In this document: piece after piece, positions 1-8,670 of the stretch
Layout: each line of letters opens with the position of its first letter
How positions within the stretch are numbered: position 1 is the first letter of the stretch
NCBI GenBank assembly: GCA_001464835.1
Contig: LNDS01000053.1
Coordinates: forward strand, 62,001-126,000
Direction of reading: 5' to 3'
DNA length: 64,000 bases
DNA from: Rhizobiales bacterium Ga0077525
Lineage (GTDB): Bacteria > Pseudomonadota > Alphaproteobacteria > Rhizobiales > Xanthobacteraceae
Translations under genes and position numbers: made by a program
The notes under the pieces: model-generated
Seen by the model: only the letters and a program-made list of their open reading frames with translations
The model's database searches: none
What the model was told of the DNA's origin: nothing

Positions 1-520
1 CGGCATCGCTGCCATGCGGCGGGATCTTGCCGACGGCGGGCGGATGCTCCCACAGATCGTAAGGCGGAATGCCGTTGAATACCGCGCCGCGCGCCGCCGC
101 CAGCATCGCCGGCAAAAGCTGCACGATGAACGGCGCTTCGAGATAGACGAAGCCGTGACTGGCGAGCAGGCACGACACCATATAGGCGTTCTGCGCCGAC
201 GACTTGCCGGCGAGAACGGCGAGCGCGCCGGTCGGCATGCCGAGATCGAGCCCGACCGACAGGATATGCCGTGCTCTGACGCCAGGGCCCACACCGATTA
301 CCTGGGTGTGGTTCTCCTGATTGGCGATGATTTCATCGAGCAACGGCAGCACCGCGCTCTGGCCTCTGTCCATGATGGACAGGCCGCCGATCTGGACGAC
401 GTTGAGGTTGGGCAAGATCGCGCGCACCGGCGCCTCGGTGCCGGCGATGACTCTTTTATCGACCAGCGACTCGCGCATCAGTTTTGAAGCGACGTGTTGG
501 GCGCTATGGATGACGTTCAT
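1..520 (-). CDS. mosA: Molybdenum storage protein, MosA-like subunit (3' end outside window)
   Basis: The first 173 residues are present and the gene runs off the left edge. It belongs to the amino-acid-kinase/UMP-kinase fold family. Visible family features are the kinase-like glycine stretch in VQIGGLSIMDRG (about residues 38-49), the GVGPGVRARHILS segment (about 82-94) and IPPHGSDA near the cut. This order matches the ATP-dependent Mo/W storage protein of Azotobacter, a hexamer of two related subunits that packs polyoxomolybdate clusters in its cavity. The start ATG (518-520) overlaps the stop of the upstream paralogue as ATGA, with GAGGTG as ribosome site, which indicates translational coupling. 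Subunit naming (A versus B) is by resemblance recalled from the Azotobacter pair; some databases label such proteins uridylate kinase. The cytosolic storage role is inferred from the family. Confidence 0.8.
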   Translation of the reverse strand, partial: MNVIHSAQHVASKLMRESLVDKRVIAGTEAPVRAILPNLNVVQIGGLSIMDRGQSAVLPLLDEIIANQENHTQVIGVGPGVRARHILSVGLDLGMPTGALAVLAGKSSAQNAYMVSCLLASHGFVYLEAPFIVQLLPAMLAAARGAVFNGIPPYDLWEHPPAVGKIPPHGSDA

Positions 521-1374
521 TGGGCACCTCGGCCTTTGAATTCCGCGTTGTAGATGATGGTGCCGACCGGCTCGCCATCGAGCGCCGCGCTCAACTGGCC
601 GGGCCGCAGGCCGTTGACGAACTGGATTTCGCGGATGTGGCGCGTGCTCAGCATCAAATCGAGCACGGCGCGCTCGACGATCAGATCGTCCTGATCGGTC
701 TTCAGCAATTCCTGCACGCTGATGCGCGGAATGAATTGCGCGTCGCGGTCCTTTTTCGGATCGGCGGTGTAGAGTCCGTCTTCGTCCTTGACGTAGATCA
801 TCTTGCGCGCGCCATAGACCTCGGCGATCAAAAAGCAGCCGGTGTCGGTGCGTTGCGGCGGAATGCGGCCGATCTCCGGGTTCTGCTCCCATAATTTGTA
901 CGGCGGCATGCCCTGACAAATGACGGCGCCGCGCTCCATCAGGTAATGCGGCAGCGACGGGAAGCCTTCCGGCTCCAGGAACGCGATGCCGTGCCGCGCC
1001 AAGAGATATTGCAGCATCTGCGCGTTCTGCCAGGCGACCGCGGTGCCGAGCACGGTGAGGACACCGACCGGCAGGCCGAGATCGATGGCGAGCGAATAGA
1101 TGTGTCGCGCCCGCGTGCCGGCGCCGGTGCCGAGGATCATCTTGTGCTTCGCCAGATTGCCGACGATCTCATCGACCAGCGGCCCGACGGCGGCTTTGCC
1201 GCGATCCATGATAGACTGGCCGCCGATCTTGACGACATTGGCCCAGGGCAGGATGGCGACATCCGGCGTCGCCTCGGTGGCGCGCTGCAGATCCAGGTCG
1301 CTGAGCGAGCCGCCGACCAGTCTTTTGCCGAGATCGGTCAGTAGCGAGTTGTCAGCAAGTGTCGTCGGCTGCAT
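517..1374 (-). CDS. mosB: Molybdenum storage protein, MosB-like subunit
   Basis: A 285-residue protein of the amino-acid-kinase family, the usual length for a Mo storage subunit. Motifs include VKIGGQSIMDRG near the N-terminus, GTGAGTRARHIYS, GMPPYKLWEQ, RTDTGCFL and YVKDEDGLYTADP, closely resembling the Azotobacter beta subunit. The expected role is ATP-driven molybdate or tungstate storage as polyoxometalate inside a hetero-hexamer with the adjacent gene. I start it at the ATG at 1372-1374, preceded by AGGTGA at good spacing; an open frame continues upstream but has no better start. It lies 4 bases after the methyltransferase stop and overlaps the next gene by 4 bases, so the three genes are almost certainly one transcript. 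Confidence 0.85.
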   Translation of the reverse strand: MQPTTLADNSLLTDLGKRLVGGSLSDLDLQRATEATPDVAILPWANVVKIGGQSIMDRGKAAVGPLVDEIVGNLAKHKMILGTGAGTRARHIYSLAIDLGLPVGVLTVLGTAVAWQNAQMLQYLLARHGIAFLEPEGFPSLPHYLMERGAVICQGMPPYKLWEQNPEIGRIPPQRTDTGCFLIAEVYGARKMIYVKDEDGLYTADPKKDRDAQFIPRISVQELLKTDQDDLIVERAVLDLMLSTRHIREIQFVNGLRPGQLSAALDGEPVGTIIYNAEFKGRGAQ

Positions 1375-1378
1375 GGCG

Positions 1379-2137
1379 TCACCTTTCAAATGTAAATATG
1401 CGCAACGTGAAGCGGTGCGTTTCCGGAAAGCGGGCGTCGAGACTGCCGAACTGGCGCACCGCCCAGTCGGCGAGCTGACGCAGAGCGCGGCCGCGCAATT
1501 CCGCCGGCAGTTTCGAAAAGCGCGCGCCGCCGTCATGACGTTCGATAAAATCGCGCGGGGTGCATGTCGCGTCCCATGTTGCTGCATCAATGACGCTGAC
1601 GGTCGCGGCGCGCTCTTCGAGCTGCAGCTCGGCCTCGGCGCGCGAATTGCCGGCCTCGGCGGGCGGCGCGCTGCCGTGCAAGATCAAATCGAGCTGGCGC
1701 TTCATGCGCGCGTCGATGCCGCCGTCCGGCCTGCGCGTGCGGCCGAGCAACAGTGCGCCTTGCGGCCGCAATACCCGCAAGCTCTCCTCGATCAGCGCGC
1801 GCCAGCGCTTGAGGCCGCCGAAGACCTGCACCAGCAGTACGCCGTCGAAGCTGCGGTCGGCGAAGGGCAGGGCGCAGCCATCGGCCTGCACCAGCGCCGC
1901 GCCGGCGCAGCGTTGCCGGAACGCCCGCAACATGCCGAAGGACAGATCGACGCCGACGTAATCGTCATGCGCGCGCACGAAGGGCCAACCGATGCGGCCC
2001 GATCCGGCGCCGAGATCGAGAAGCTTCGGGTGCGGCGGCAGCGCGCTCATTATCCCTCCGCGCACCGCCTTGGCGGCTGCGTCAGGCAAAGCGCGGTGGC
2101 GATCGAACTGGGGCGCCACCGCGTCGAAGACGGACAT
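1379..2137 (-). CDS. Class I SAM-dependent methyltransferase
   Basis: A 252-residue protein with the SAM-binding motif I LLDLGAGSGRIG near residue 40 and an acidic end of beta-2 (VGVDLS), the layout of the Methyltransf_11 group. The substrate cannot be read from the sequence. I chose the ATG at 2135-2137; an in-frame TTG at 2149 is an alternative. It sits 26 bases after the multicopper oxidase and 4 bases before mosB, so it probably travels with the metal genes. No signal peptide or membrane segment is visible, so it is cytosolic. Confidence 0.75.
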   Translation of the reverse strand: MSVFDAVAPQFDRHRALPDAAAKAVRGGIMSALPPHPKLLDLGAGSGRIGWPFVRAHDDYVGVDLSFGMLRAFRQRCAGAALVQADGCALPFADRSFDGVLLVQVFGGLKRWRALIEESLRVLRPQGALLLGRTRRPDGGIDARMKRQLDLILHGSAPPAEAGNSRAEAELQLEERAATVSVIDAATWDATCTPRDFIERHDGGARFSKLPAELRGRALRQLADWAVRQFGSLDARFPETHRFTLRIFTFER

Positions 2138-2163
2138 GCCGGATACCAAATGCTGCGCCGTTT

Positions 2164-4566
2164 CTAATGATGCGAGTATGGTCTGACCGACGCCGCCGCG
2201 GTCCCGGGCGGGACGACGGCAACGATATTCATCATGCCGCGATCCTCATGGGCGAGGATGTGACAGTGAATGACGAACTGGCCGGTGAAATCGACGAAGC
2301 GGCTGCGCATCTTGAAGTAGCCGGGAATGGTAATTGTCGATCCGTTGGCTACTGTCGTCGTCACGCCGTTGGCGATCGGGAACACGTCCCACCAGATCGC
2401 GTTTCTGGAGTTCGGTGGAATGCAAGGCTGCCAGCTCGCCGGCGCGTTCGGGTTGAGCCAGCATTGCCCGTTGGTCAACCGGTATTGCGTGCCATCGACA
2501 ATCGGGTTGGTTGGCGTTGCCGGCGACGTCGCTGATACGATGTATTGCGGCGTGTAGGTCGCGTTCGGCGTGCCTTCATTCTGGATGACCGGTCTGCCGG
2601 TCGCAGGATTGATCCAGGGCGCCAGCGGGTCGAATACTTCGACCACCTGGAATGGGTTGATGTGAATATGGAACGGATGATTGATCGGGCCCGGGCCAAG
2701 ATTGCCCGAACTCGGCGTCTCGTTGACGATGGTCCATTCCTCCACCGTGTTCAGCGTCACCTGCTCGCCGACCGTGTCATCGAACTGCTTGCCGTTGATG
2801 GTGTGGCGGATGAAAGGCCCGCCGGTCGAGGCCGGTTGCGGGGCCGGCGGCGGCGGCGGATTTGCCGACTTGAAATTAACGACCTTGGTGCCGGTGACTT
2901 CGTTCGGCTGGATGTCGGCAAGGTAGCTCGGGAAGGACGGCGCGCGGTCCCTCGGCACGAAGGTGCCGGTCGGCCCGCTCGGCGCAGGCCCCGGCTGCAC
3001 CACCACCGTGAACAGTGTCACCTCGGCGTTCTTGATGCCAAGCGATTGCGCATCGTTGATCGACTGACGGATCTTGACATCGAAGGATTGCGGCGTCGTG
3101 CCGGTCACGACCGGCGCCTTGACCAGCAAATCGGCGCGGTTGCCGGACGCCAGCAGGAACGGCCGGTTATGGTTGGCGGCATAATTGTCGGGTGAAAACT
3201 GCACGCCGTCCTGTGCAGTCTGCTTCCATTCAAAACCGGCCGGCGGACCAACGAAAAAAGCGCCGCTGCGCGACGCGCCATTGGCGATGCGCCACATGCC
3301 GACTTCGCCGGAATTCATGGTGACGGTCGGCGCCGGACGGCCGTTGACGGAAAGCGGCTGGGGCCCGCGCGTGCCGGCGAACAGATTGGGGCTGACGCCA
3401 AGCTGGTTGATCATGAAGATCGGCTGCTTGCGCATCCAGCCGGCGCCGTAATAGGCGTCGAAGTCGGCGTCATACTGGCCTTCGATGATGAAGACGCCGG
3501 TCATGCCGTTCGACACATTGATCGCGGTCGAGCCGTGCTTGTGCGCGTGATACCAGTGCGTGCCGGGCGCCTGGCCCATGACCAGCGCCCGCTCGCCGGG
3601 CTGCGCGGTCGAGGGATATTGCGGCAGGTGGAAGCAGTAAGGGTAGGCGCCCATGTAGTACTGCGGCCACTGGCCGGCTTTCAGTTGCTCCTCATCCTTC
3701 GGCCACAGCTTTTGCCCGTTGGCGGGATTGGCGTCGTAGGCTTTGAGCAGTTCTTCCTGGGTCGCGGTCCATGACTTGGGCAAATCGTTCCAGCTATAGG
3801 GGAACTGCGACACCGCGCTCTTGCTCAGCGCTGCGGCGCAGGCATCGAAGAATTCCTTGAAGTCCTTGGCGACGCTGGCTTCGGTCACGACCGGCTGGCC
3901 GTTGACGCGCGGCGACGGCCTGATCTCGATGAAGACGTTGTCGGCAGTGGTCGATGGATTGGTATGGGTGCCGTGGAAATGGATGTTGCCGGTGCTCGAT
4001 CCGTGGAAGCAGTCCGGGAACGTATCGATCGACGGATAAGGCGCCGAGCTCTCGTCGCAGCCGGCCTGCGGATTTTTGCCGTCGGGATTTTCGCCGCGGT
4101 CCATGGAATAGTTGAAGTCGTTGACGTCGATCTGGTTGAGGAAAGTGAGTTGCACGAGGCCGCCGACCTTGCCGCGCAATGTCGGGCCGGGCATCGGATC
4201 GGCATATTGGCTCGGCGGTGTGGGCTGCGTCGCGCCGGGGAAGCCGGCGGGAATGGCGCCGGGATAATCGGGCAGGGTGGCGTGCGGCGCACGGTAAGCG
4301 CGGACGAATTGCGCGACACAGTTATCGCCCGCACCTTTGAGAAGCATCATGCGGTTGGCTTCGGCGGTCAGCGTCAGCACGCCATTGAGCACGCCGTTGA
4401 CATGAACGATTTCCGGAATTTTCAGCAGCGGCTGACCCGGCGCGACGCAGGGCATGTATTGAGCCTGCGCTTGCGCTGGCGTCGGCGGCAGCAGCGCCGC
4501 GACGAAGGCCGCGAGTGCGGCCAGCCAGATCCGTCCGATCGCGCGCTTGATGGTCGATGTGTTCAT
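2164..4566 (-). CDS. Secreted multicopper oxidase
   Basis: An 800-residue protein with a signal peptide (hydrophobic run LAALAAFVAALL followed by Ala-rich cleavage region around residue 30). All four copper-binding segments of multicopper oxidases are present in order: HFHGTHTN, THWYHAHKHGS, HPFHIHINPF and HCHILAHEDRGMM. The last carries the type 1 Cys and a Met at the axial position. The protein should oxidise a substrate (metal ion, phenol or similar) and reduce oxygen to water in the periplasm. Its length exceeds CueO and CotA by about 250 residues; the insert includes a Pro-rich linker (PPPPPAPQP). The ATG at 4564-4566 starts the signal peptide; the frame is open far upstream but that part is out of frame coding for the next gene. 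It is 32 bases after the small upstream gene. Confidence 0.88.
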   Translation of the reverse strand: MNTSTIKRAIGRIWLAALAAFVAALLPPTPAQAQAQYMPCVAPGQPLLKIPEIVHVNGVLNGVLTLTAEANRMMLLKGAGDNCVAQFVRAYRAPHATLPDYPGAIPAGFPGATQPTPPSQYADPMPGPTLRGKVGGLVQLTFLNQIDVNDFNYSMDRGENPDGKNPQAGCDESSAPYPSIDTFPDCFHGSSTGNIHFHGTHTNPSTTADNVFIEIRPSPRVNGQPVVTEASVAKDFKEFFDACAAALSKSAVSQFPYSWNDLPKSWTATQEELLKAYDANPANGQKLWPKDEEQLKAGQWPQYYMGAYPYCFHLPQYPSTAQPGERALVMGQAPGTHWYHAHKHGSTAINVSNGMTGVFIIEGQYDADFDAYYGAGWMRKQPIFMINQLGVSPNLFAGTRGPQPLSVNGRPAPTVTMNSGEVGMWRIANGASRSGAFFVGPPAGFEWKQTAQDGVQFSPDNYAANHNRPFLLASGNRADLLVKAPVVTGTTPQSFDVKIRQSINDAQSLGIKNAEVTLFTVVVQPGPAPSGPTGTFVPRDRAPSFPSYLADIQPNEVTGTKVVNFKSANPPPPPAPQPASTGGPFIRHTINGKQFDDTVGEQVTLNTVEEWTIVNETPSSGNLGPGPINHPFHIHINPFQVVEVFDPLAPWINPATGRPVIQNEGTPNATYTPQYIVSATSPATPTNPIVDGTQYRLTNGQCWLNPNAPASWQPCIPPNSRNAIWWDVFPIANGVTTTVANGSTITIPGYFKMRSRFVDFTGQFVIHCHILAHEDRGMMNIVAVVPPGTAAASVRPYSHH

Positions 4567-4598
4567 GGCATCACCTTCTGTGAAGCGTCTGGCGAGGT

Positions 4599-4928
4599 TT
4601 ATTTGGGCGCCGTGTTGACGACGATCGAACCGCTGACGCCGCCGCCGCCGGGCAGGCCGGCGTTGACGGCATAGGTCGCCGGCACCGGCGTTCCCGGTGC
4701 GACCCAGGCCGGTTTCGACGACTGATCGGGGGCAATGGGATCGGTCTGGAAGACCTGCGTCGTCCCTATTGTCAGGGCCGGTTGCATCGTCTGCTTGGTG
4801 GTGTTGTTCCAGCTCAGCGTGTCGCCGGGCGCCATATAGGTCGTGCTGGAATTGCCGGGCTGTAGCTGGGTCTGGAAAACCGTGTTGCCGTTGGCGTCGA
4901 CAACAATCCTGACCGACCAATCCGCCAT
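4599..4928 (-). CDS. Small cupredoxin-like or beta-sandwich hypothetical protein
   Basis: A 109-residue protein, predicted to be mostly beta strands, ending in a Gly-rich turn (GLPGGGGVSGS). It has no histidine or cysteine at all, so despite its position before a multicopper oxidase it cannot be a classical blue-copper protein. No signal peptide is visible. A strong ribosome site (GGGAGGG) precedes the ATG at 4926-4928. It is the first gene of the run leading to the oxidase, methyltransferase and mosBA. I do not recognise its family; a chaperone or subunit role for the oxidase is only a guess from position. Confidence 0.6.
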   Translation of the reverse strand: MADWSVRIVVDANGNTVFQTQLQPGNSSTTYMAPGDTLSWNNTTKQTMQPALTIGTTQVFQTDPIAPDQSSKPAWVAPGTPVPATYAVNAGLPGGGGVSGSIVVNTAPK

Positions 4929-4972
4929 CGCACCCTCCCGCGCGCCTCAGGTGCGGAAGGATTGCAAAACAC

Positions 4973-5001
4973 TGATAGGTTGTCTAGTAAAAGAAATACA
5001 A
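4973..5001 (-). promoter_or_regulatory. Candidate promoter for the oxidase-mos operon
   Basis: On the minus strand a TTGTAT box (4996-5001) is separated by 17 bases from CTATCA (4973-4978) in an AT-rich pocket between the MetE-like gene and the 109-residue gene. The fit is moderate. If real, it starts the operon about 40 bases before the first start codon. Confidence 0.4.
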
Positions 5002-5004
5002 CCC

Positions 5005-6153
5005 TTATAATGGCCAGAATTGCTTGCTGGCGATGCGGGCGCCCTCAGCCATGGCGGAAAGCTTGGCAAAGACGACCTGCGGATCGACAGCCGCTTGTCC
5101 GACCCAAGTGCCGTAGCCGCAATCCGAACCGGCGATGACGTTTTCGCGGCCGACCAGCCTGGCGTAGCGGCCGATGCGCTGCGCGATCAGCTCCGGGTGC
5201 TCGATGAAATTTGATTTCGACTCGAGGACTCCCGGTATCAGCACCTTTGTGTCGGGCAACTTGACGGTCTCGAACACCTGCCATTCATGGGCATGGCGCG
5301 GATTGGCGGCCTCCAGCGAGATCGCGCTCGGCTTGGCCATGAAGACGATGTCGATGATGTCCTTGAGCGGTACGTCGAAGTGGTGTGGGCCTTCGTAATT
5401 GCCCCAGCACAGATGCATGCGCAGTTGCTCGGCCGGGATGTTGGCCACCGCATGGTTGAGCGCTTCGATGTGCAATTGCGCGCGCTTGCGGAAATCGGCG
5501 AGGCTCAGGTCGGCATATTGAATGTGCCGGCCCATGCCGAGATCGGGGCAATCGATCTGCAAGACGAAGCCGGCCCTGGCGACGATTTCGTATTCATGAC
5601 GCATGGCGTCGGCGATGGCGTAGATGTAGGTCTCGAAATCCCGATAATAGTCGTTGCGGAAAAACAGTGACACGACGCCGGGCGAGGCGGCGCTCATGAA
5701 GCCGCCGGTCGATTTCACATTCTTCAATGCTGACTTGAGGTTATCGGCATCGACCCGCGGCGCGTCGGCATCGCGCACCGAGATCGGTGCGTTGCAGGCC
5801 GGCGTCTTGCGGCGTGAGCGGCCGGGATCGCCGAAGACTTTCTTCTCCAAGGCCGGAAATTCGTGGACGTCCTGATAGACGAAGGTGTTGCCGGTGCCGC
5901 CGAAGCCGTTGAGCCGGTCCTTCACGTAGGTGGCGTAGCTCGGCTTCGACATTTCGCCGTCATTGATCAGGTCGACGCCGGCGTCGGCCTGCTTCTTGAC
6001 CAGTTCCGCGACCGCGTCCTTGACCCGGGCGGCCAGCGCCCCGGCATCGACCGGGACGCCTTCCTCTTTGGCGTACATCATGCGGATCAGGTCGTCCGGA
6101 CGGGGCAGGCTGCCGGTATGCGTGGTCAGAAAGCGGTCACGGCTCCGGTGCAT
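5005..6153 (-). CDS. MetE C-domain-like cobalamin-independent methyltransferase
   Basis: A 382-residue protein with the beta-barrel fold of the MetE C-terminal half and related methylthiol or alkyl-CoM transferases. The opening TTHTGSLPRP motif is typical. The zinc ligands of the family can be seen: His and Cys in RMHLCWGN, Glu in SLEAANP and Cys in GSDCGYGT. It lacks the N-terminal folate domain of full MetE (about 750 residues), so it may use a different methyl donor or a corrinoid partner. Members are often annotated as 5-methyltetrahydropteroyltriglutamate-homocysteine methyltransferase. I start at ATG 6151-6153 because the region upstream of it overlaps the divergent L36 gene. It precedes the metal operon by 76 bases in the same direction. 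Confidence 0.78.
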   Translation of the reverse strand: MHRSRDRFLTTHTGSLPRPDDLIRMMYAKEEGVPVDAGALAARVKDAVAELVKKQADAGVDLINDGEMSKPSYATYVKDRLNGFGGTGNTFVYQDVHEFPALEKKVFGDPGRSRRKTPACNAPISVRDADAPRVDADNLKSALKNVKSTGGFMSAASPGVVSLFFRNDYYRDFETYIYAIADAMRHEYEIVARAGFVLQIDCPDLGMGRHIQYADLSLADFRKRAQLHIEALNHAVANIPAEQLRMHLCWGNYEGPHHFDVPLKDIIDIVFMAKPSAISLEAANPRHAHEWQVFETVKLPDTKVLIPGVLESKSNFIEHPELIAQRIGRYARLVGRENVIAGSDCGYGTWVGQAAVDPQVVFAKLSAMAEGARIASKQFWPL

Positions 6154-6302
6154 GGCTCTTGGCCCCCCCCATAGGTCTGTTTGGCCGGACCTTAATGCAG
6201 GGATGCCACGGCTACCACTACCCGAGGCCTGCCAAGGCGCTGCGTTGACAGGGGGGCTTATGACCCTTATGAACCCCTCCAAACCTGCATTGAGAGACTG
6301 TG

Positions 6303-6428
6303 ATGAAAGTTCGTAACTCATTGAAATCGCTGCGTGCGCGCCACCGGAACAACAAGATTGTCCGGCGCAAGGGCCGCGTTTTTATCATTAACAAGACGAA
6401 TCCCCGCTTTAAGGCCCGCCAGGGCTAG
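6303..6428 (+). CDS. rpmJ: 50S ribosomal protein L36 (bL36), cysteine-free form
   Basis: A 41-residue, very basic protein starting [10 protein letters not shown] and ending NPRFKARQG, which is the standard L36 pattern. It carries none of the zinc-ribbon cysteines of the zinc-binding form, so it is the C-minus type common in alphaproteobacteria. It is divergent from the MetE-like gene. A short inverted repeat (CCGGCC-TTT-GGCCGG, 6464-6478) after the stop could act as a weak terminator. Confidence 0.93.
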   Translation: MKVRNSLKSLRARHRNNKIVRRKGRVFIINKTNPRFKARQG

Positions 6429-6534
6429 GTTCTCGGCTGGGCATCTCGCCCTCTAGGCCCCTCCCGGCCTTTGGCCGGAACCCGATCAAAAGCCGTTGAT
6501 TTGCCTTCGCGGCTGGAGCGATTAATCTCCAGCC

Positions 6535-7182
6535 ATGCGCTTTCGATTCCTCGCGCCTGTTATAGCCGCGGCCTTCGCCGCCACTTTGGCCTTTTCTTGG
6601 GCCGTGCCCGCTTCGGCGGAGCCGGGCAGTTGGCTTGAGCGTCCGGCGGCAACGCCGCAGGCGCCGTCGCAAACCCTGCCGAAAATGGCGCGCGGCAACC
6701 GCACCCAGAATCTGGAATTCCTGTTCGGCGCGCTCAAAGTGGCGCCCGACGAGACCTCGGCCAAGGCAATCGAGCAGCGCATCTGGGCTTTGTGGGCCGT
6801 ATCGCCGAGCGACACCGCCAATCTTTTGATGACGCGCGTGCGCACCGCGATCGAGGCCAAGGATACCGATCTGGCGATCAAGCTTTTGGACGGCATCGTC
6901 AAGATCAAGCCGGACTACGTCGAAGCCTGGAACCGGCGGGCCACGCTCTATTTCGTGAAGAAGGATTTCGGCAGTTCGCTCGCCGATATTCGCGAAGTGC
7001 TCAAGCGCGAGCCGCGCCACTTCGGCGCGTTGATGGGCTTGGGCATGATCATGTCGGAAGTAGGCGACGACAAGCAGGCGCTTGAAGTCTATCGCCGCCT
7101 GCTCGCGGTCTATCCGAAGATGCAGCGCGTGCCCGATCTGGTGAAGACGCTGCAGGAAAAAGTCGAAGGCCGCGATATTTAA
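6535..7182 (+). CDS. Exported tetratricopeptide-repeat protein
   Basis: A 215-residue protein with an N-terminal signal peptide (hydrophobic residues 6-27 ending in ASAEP). The rest is helical, with at least two TPR-like repeats: one around residues 110-145 (KPDYVEAWNRRATLYF) and one around 150-185 (EPRHFGALMGLGMI). It is probably a periplasmic scaffold protein. No partner is evident among the neighbours, and no enzymatic motif is present. Confidence 0.75.
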   Translation: MRFRFLAPVIAAAFAATLAFSWAVPASAEPGSWLERPAATPQAPSQTLPKMARGNRTQNLEFLFGALKVAPDETSAKAIEQRIWALWAVSPSDTANLLMTRVRTAIEAKDTDLAIKLLDGIVKIKPDYVEAWNRRATLYFVKKDFGSSLADIREVLKREPRHFGALMGLGMIMSEVGDDKQALEVYRRLLAVYPKMQRVPDLVKTLQEKVEGRDI

Positions 7183-7224
7183 TTCCGCCCGGCTTCATCC
7201 AATGCCCGCTCAGGACCGTAGTGA

Positions 7225-8187
7225 TTGAATGTGGTCCGTGCCGTGCGCCGTTTTCGAATGATTGTCGTCTCCGTTCTAGCCGTGCTCGCGGCGCTGGCCG
7301 TGGTGACGCTCGTCGGCGCACGGGCAATCGAGCGCGCCAACCCGCCGGTGGGCCGTTTTGTCGAGGTTGAGGGCGGCCGTCTCCATATTGTCGAACTGGG
7401 CGCGGCCGATGCGCCACCGGTGCTGCTGCTGCACGGCGCCAGCGGCAATCTCGCCGACATGCGCGTGGCTTTGGGCGAGCGGCTGGCGCAGCGCTATCGC
7501 GTCATTCTCGTTGACCGGCCCGGCCATGGCTGGAGCGATCGTCCCGGCGGCGCCGCCGATGCGCTGCCGTCGGCGCAGGCTGCGCTCATCCATCAGGCGC
7601 TGACGCGCCTCGGCGTGAAGCGCCCTATCGTCGTCGGTCACTCCTGGTCGGGCGCGCTCGCAACCGCCTATACGTTGGCTTATCCAGACGACGTGAGGGG
7701 TCTCGTTCTGCTGGCGCCGGTGACGCATCCGTGGCCGGGCGGCATCGGCTGGATCAACGATGTTGTCGCGCTGCCGGTCATTGGTCCTTTGATCGCACGG
7801 ACATTCATTCTGCCGAGCGGTTATTTCCTGTTGAAGCCCGGTGTCGCCGCCGTGTTTAAGCCCGATGCGCCGCCGAAAAATTACGGGGAACGCACCGGTG
7901 TCGCCATGCTGCTGCGGCCGCGCGAATTCATCGCCAACGCGCAGGACCTTTCACAGCTCAAGGAATTCGTGCGGGCGCAGTCGCCGCGCTACGGCGAGAT
8001 AAAAGTGCCGGTGACGATCATCGCCGGCGACAAGGATCCGGTTGTTTATACCGCCATTCATTCGCGCGCGATTGCGCAGCAGGCGCCGCAGGCGAAACTG
8101 ATGGTGCTGCCGGACGTCGGCCACATGGTGCACTATGTCGCGGCCGACGCCGCAGTTCAGGCGATTGACGAGATGGCTGCTCGCTAG
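7225..8187 (+). CDS. Membrane-anchored alpha/beta hydrolase
   Basis: A 320-residue alpha/beta hydrolase. An N-terminal hydrophobic segment (about residues 12-32) should anchor it in the inner membrane. The fold is shown by LLLHGAS (oxyanion region), the nucleophile elbow GHSWSGA, an Asp in AGDKDPV and a His in DVGHMVH, giving a complete Ser-Asp-His triad. The substrate is unknown. The start is uncertain: a TTG at 7225, GTG at 7231 and ATG at 7258 are all in frame and none has a clear ribosome site. Its TAG stop overlaps the stop of the convergent receiver gene. Confidence 0.78.
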   Translation: MNVVRAVRRFRMIVVSVLAVLAALAVVTLVGARAIERANPPVGRFVEVEGGRLHIVELGAADAPPVLLLHGASGNLADMRVALGERLAQRYRVILVDRPGHGWSDRPGGAADALPSAQAALIHQALTRLGVKRPIVVGHSWSGALATAYTLAYPDDVRGLVLLAPVTHPWPGGIGWINDVVALPVIGPLIARTFILPSGYFLLKPGVAAVFKPDAPPKNYGERTGVAMLLRPREFIANAQDLSQLKEFVRAQSPRYGEIKVPVTIIAGDKDPVVYTAIHSRAIAQQAPQAKLMVLPDVGHMVHYVAADAAVQAIDEMAAR

Positions 8188-8561
8188 TGTGCGACCTGCG
8201 ACCGTTCCGCCTCGCGCAACAGGTCGAGCGTCAGCCACGGCTTCTGCATGAACAAAGCGTCGTGCGGCAGTTCCTTTGGCAAGGCCTTGCCCGAGGTCAC
8301 CACGAGATGAATGTTCGGGTAGTCCCTGGCGGCGACGTGAGCGAGTTCCACCCCGGTCATGCTGCCGCTCAGATTGACGTCGGTGTAAAGCATGGACAGC
8401 GACGGCCCGAGCTTGTCCAGCACTTCGCAGGCGGATTCGGCGCTTTCGCACTGGATGACACCCATGTCGCACTCTTCGAGCAGCAAGGCGACCATTTCGC
8501 GCTGCAACTCATCGTCTTCGACCACCAAAGCGATCGGCTTGAACGGTGTCGTTTGTGCCAT
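8184..8561 (-). CDS. Single-domain response regulator (receiver only)
   Basis: A 125-residue CheY-like receiver with the acidic pair in VVEDDE, the phospho-acceptor Asp in YTDVNL, a Thr in VTSGK and the conserved Lys in MQKPW. No output domain is attached, so it must act by protein contact or as a phosphate relay. No histidine kinase is adjacent. The ATG at 8559-8561 has a good GGAGGG ribosome site; the open frame before it lacks one. Its stop codon overlaps that of the converging hydrolase gene. Confidence 0.85.
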   Translation of the reverse strand: MAQTTPFKPIALVVEDDELQREMVALLLEECDMGVIQCESAESACEVLDKLGPSLSMLYTDVNLSGSMTGVELAHVAARDYPNIHLVVTSGKALPKELPHDALFMQKPWLTLDLLREAERSQVAH

Positions 8562-8670
8562 ACGTCGCCCTCCGTCGGATACCTGACATTGGGGCAATGC
8601 CGGCCGCGCCGGATCGTTCAGGTGGAACCGGCATTAAGAAACATTTGTGCGGTTAAGGTTCCGCGATACC

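Noticed and set aside
2164..4928. A 918-residue reading of the multicopper oxidase frame extending back to about 4920
   Set aside because: The extra N-terminal part is antifunctional (Arg/Gln-rich, no fold) and runs in another frame through the 109-residue gene; the signal peptide starts at ATG 4566.
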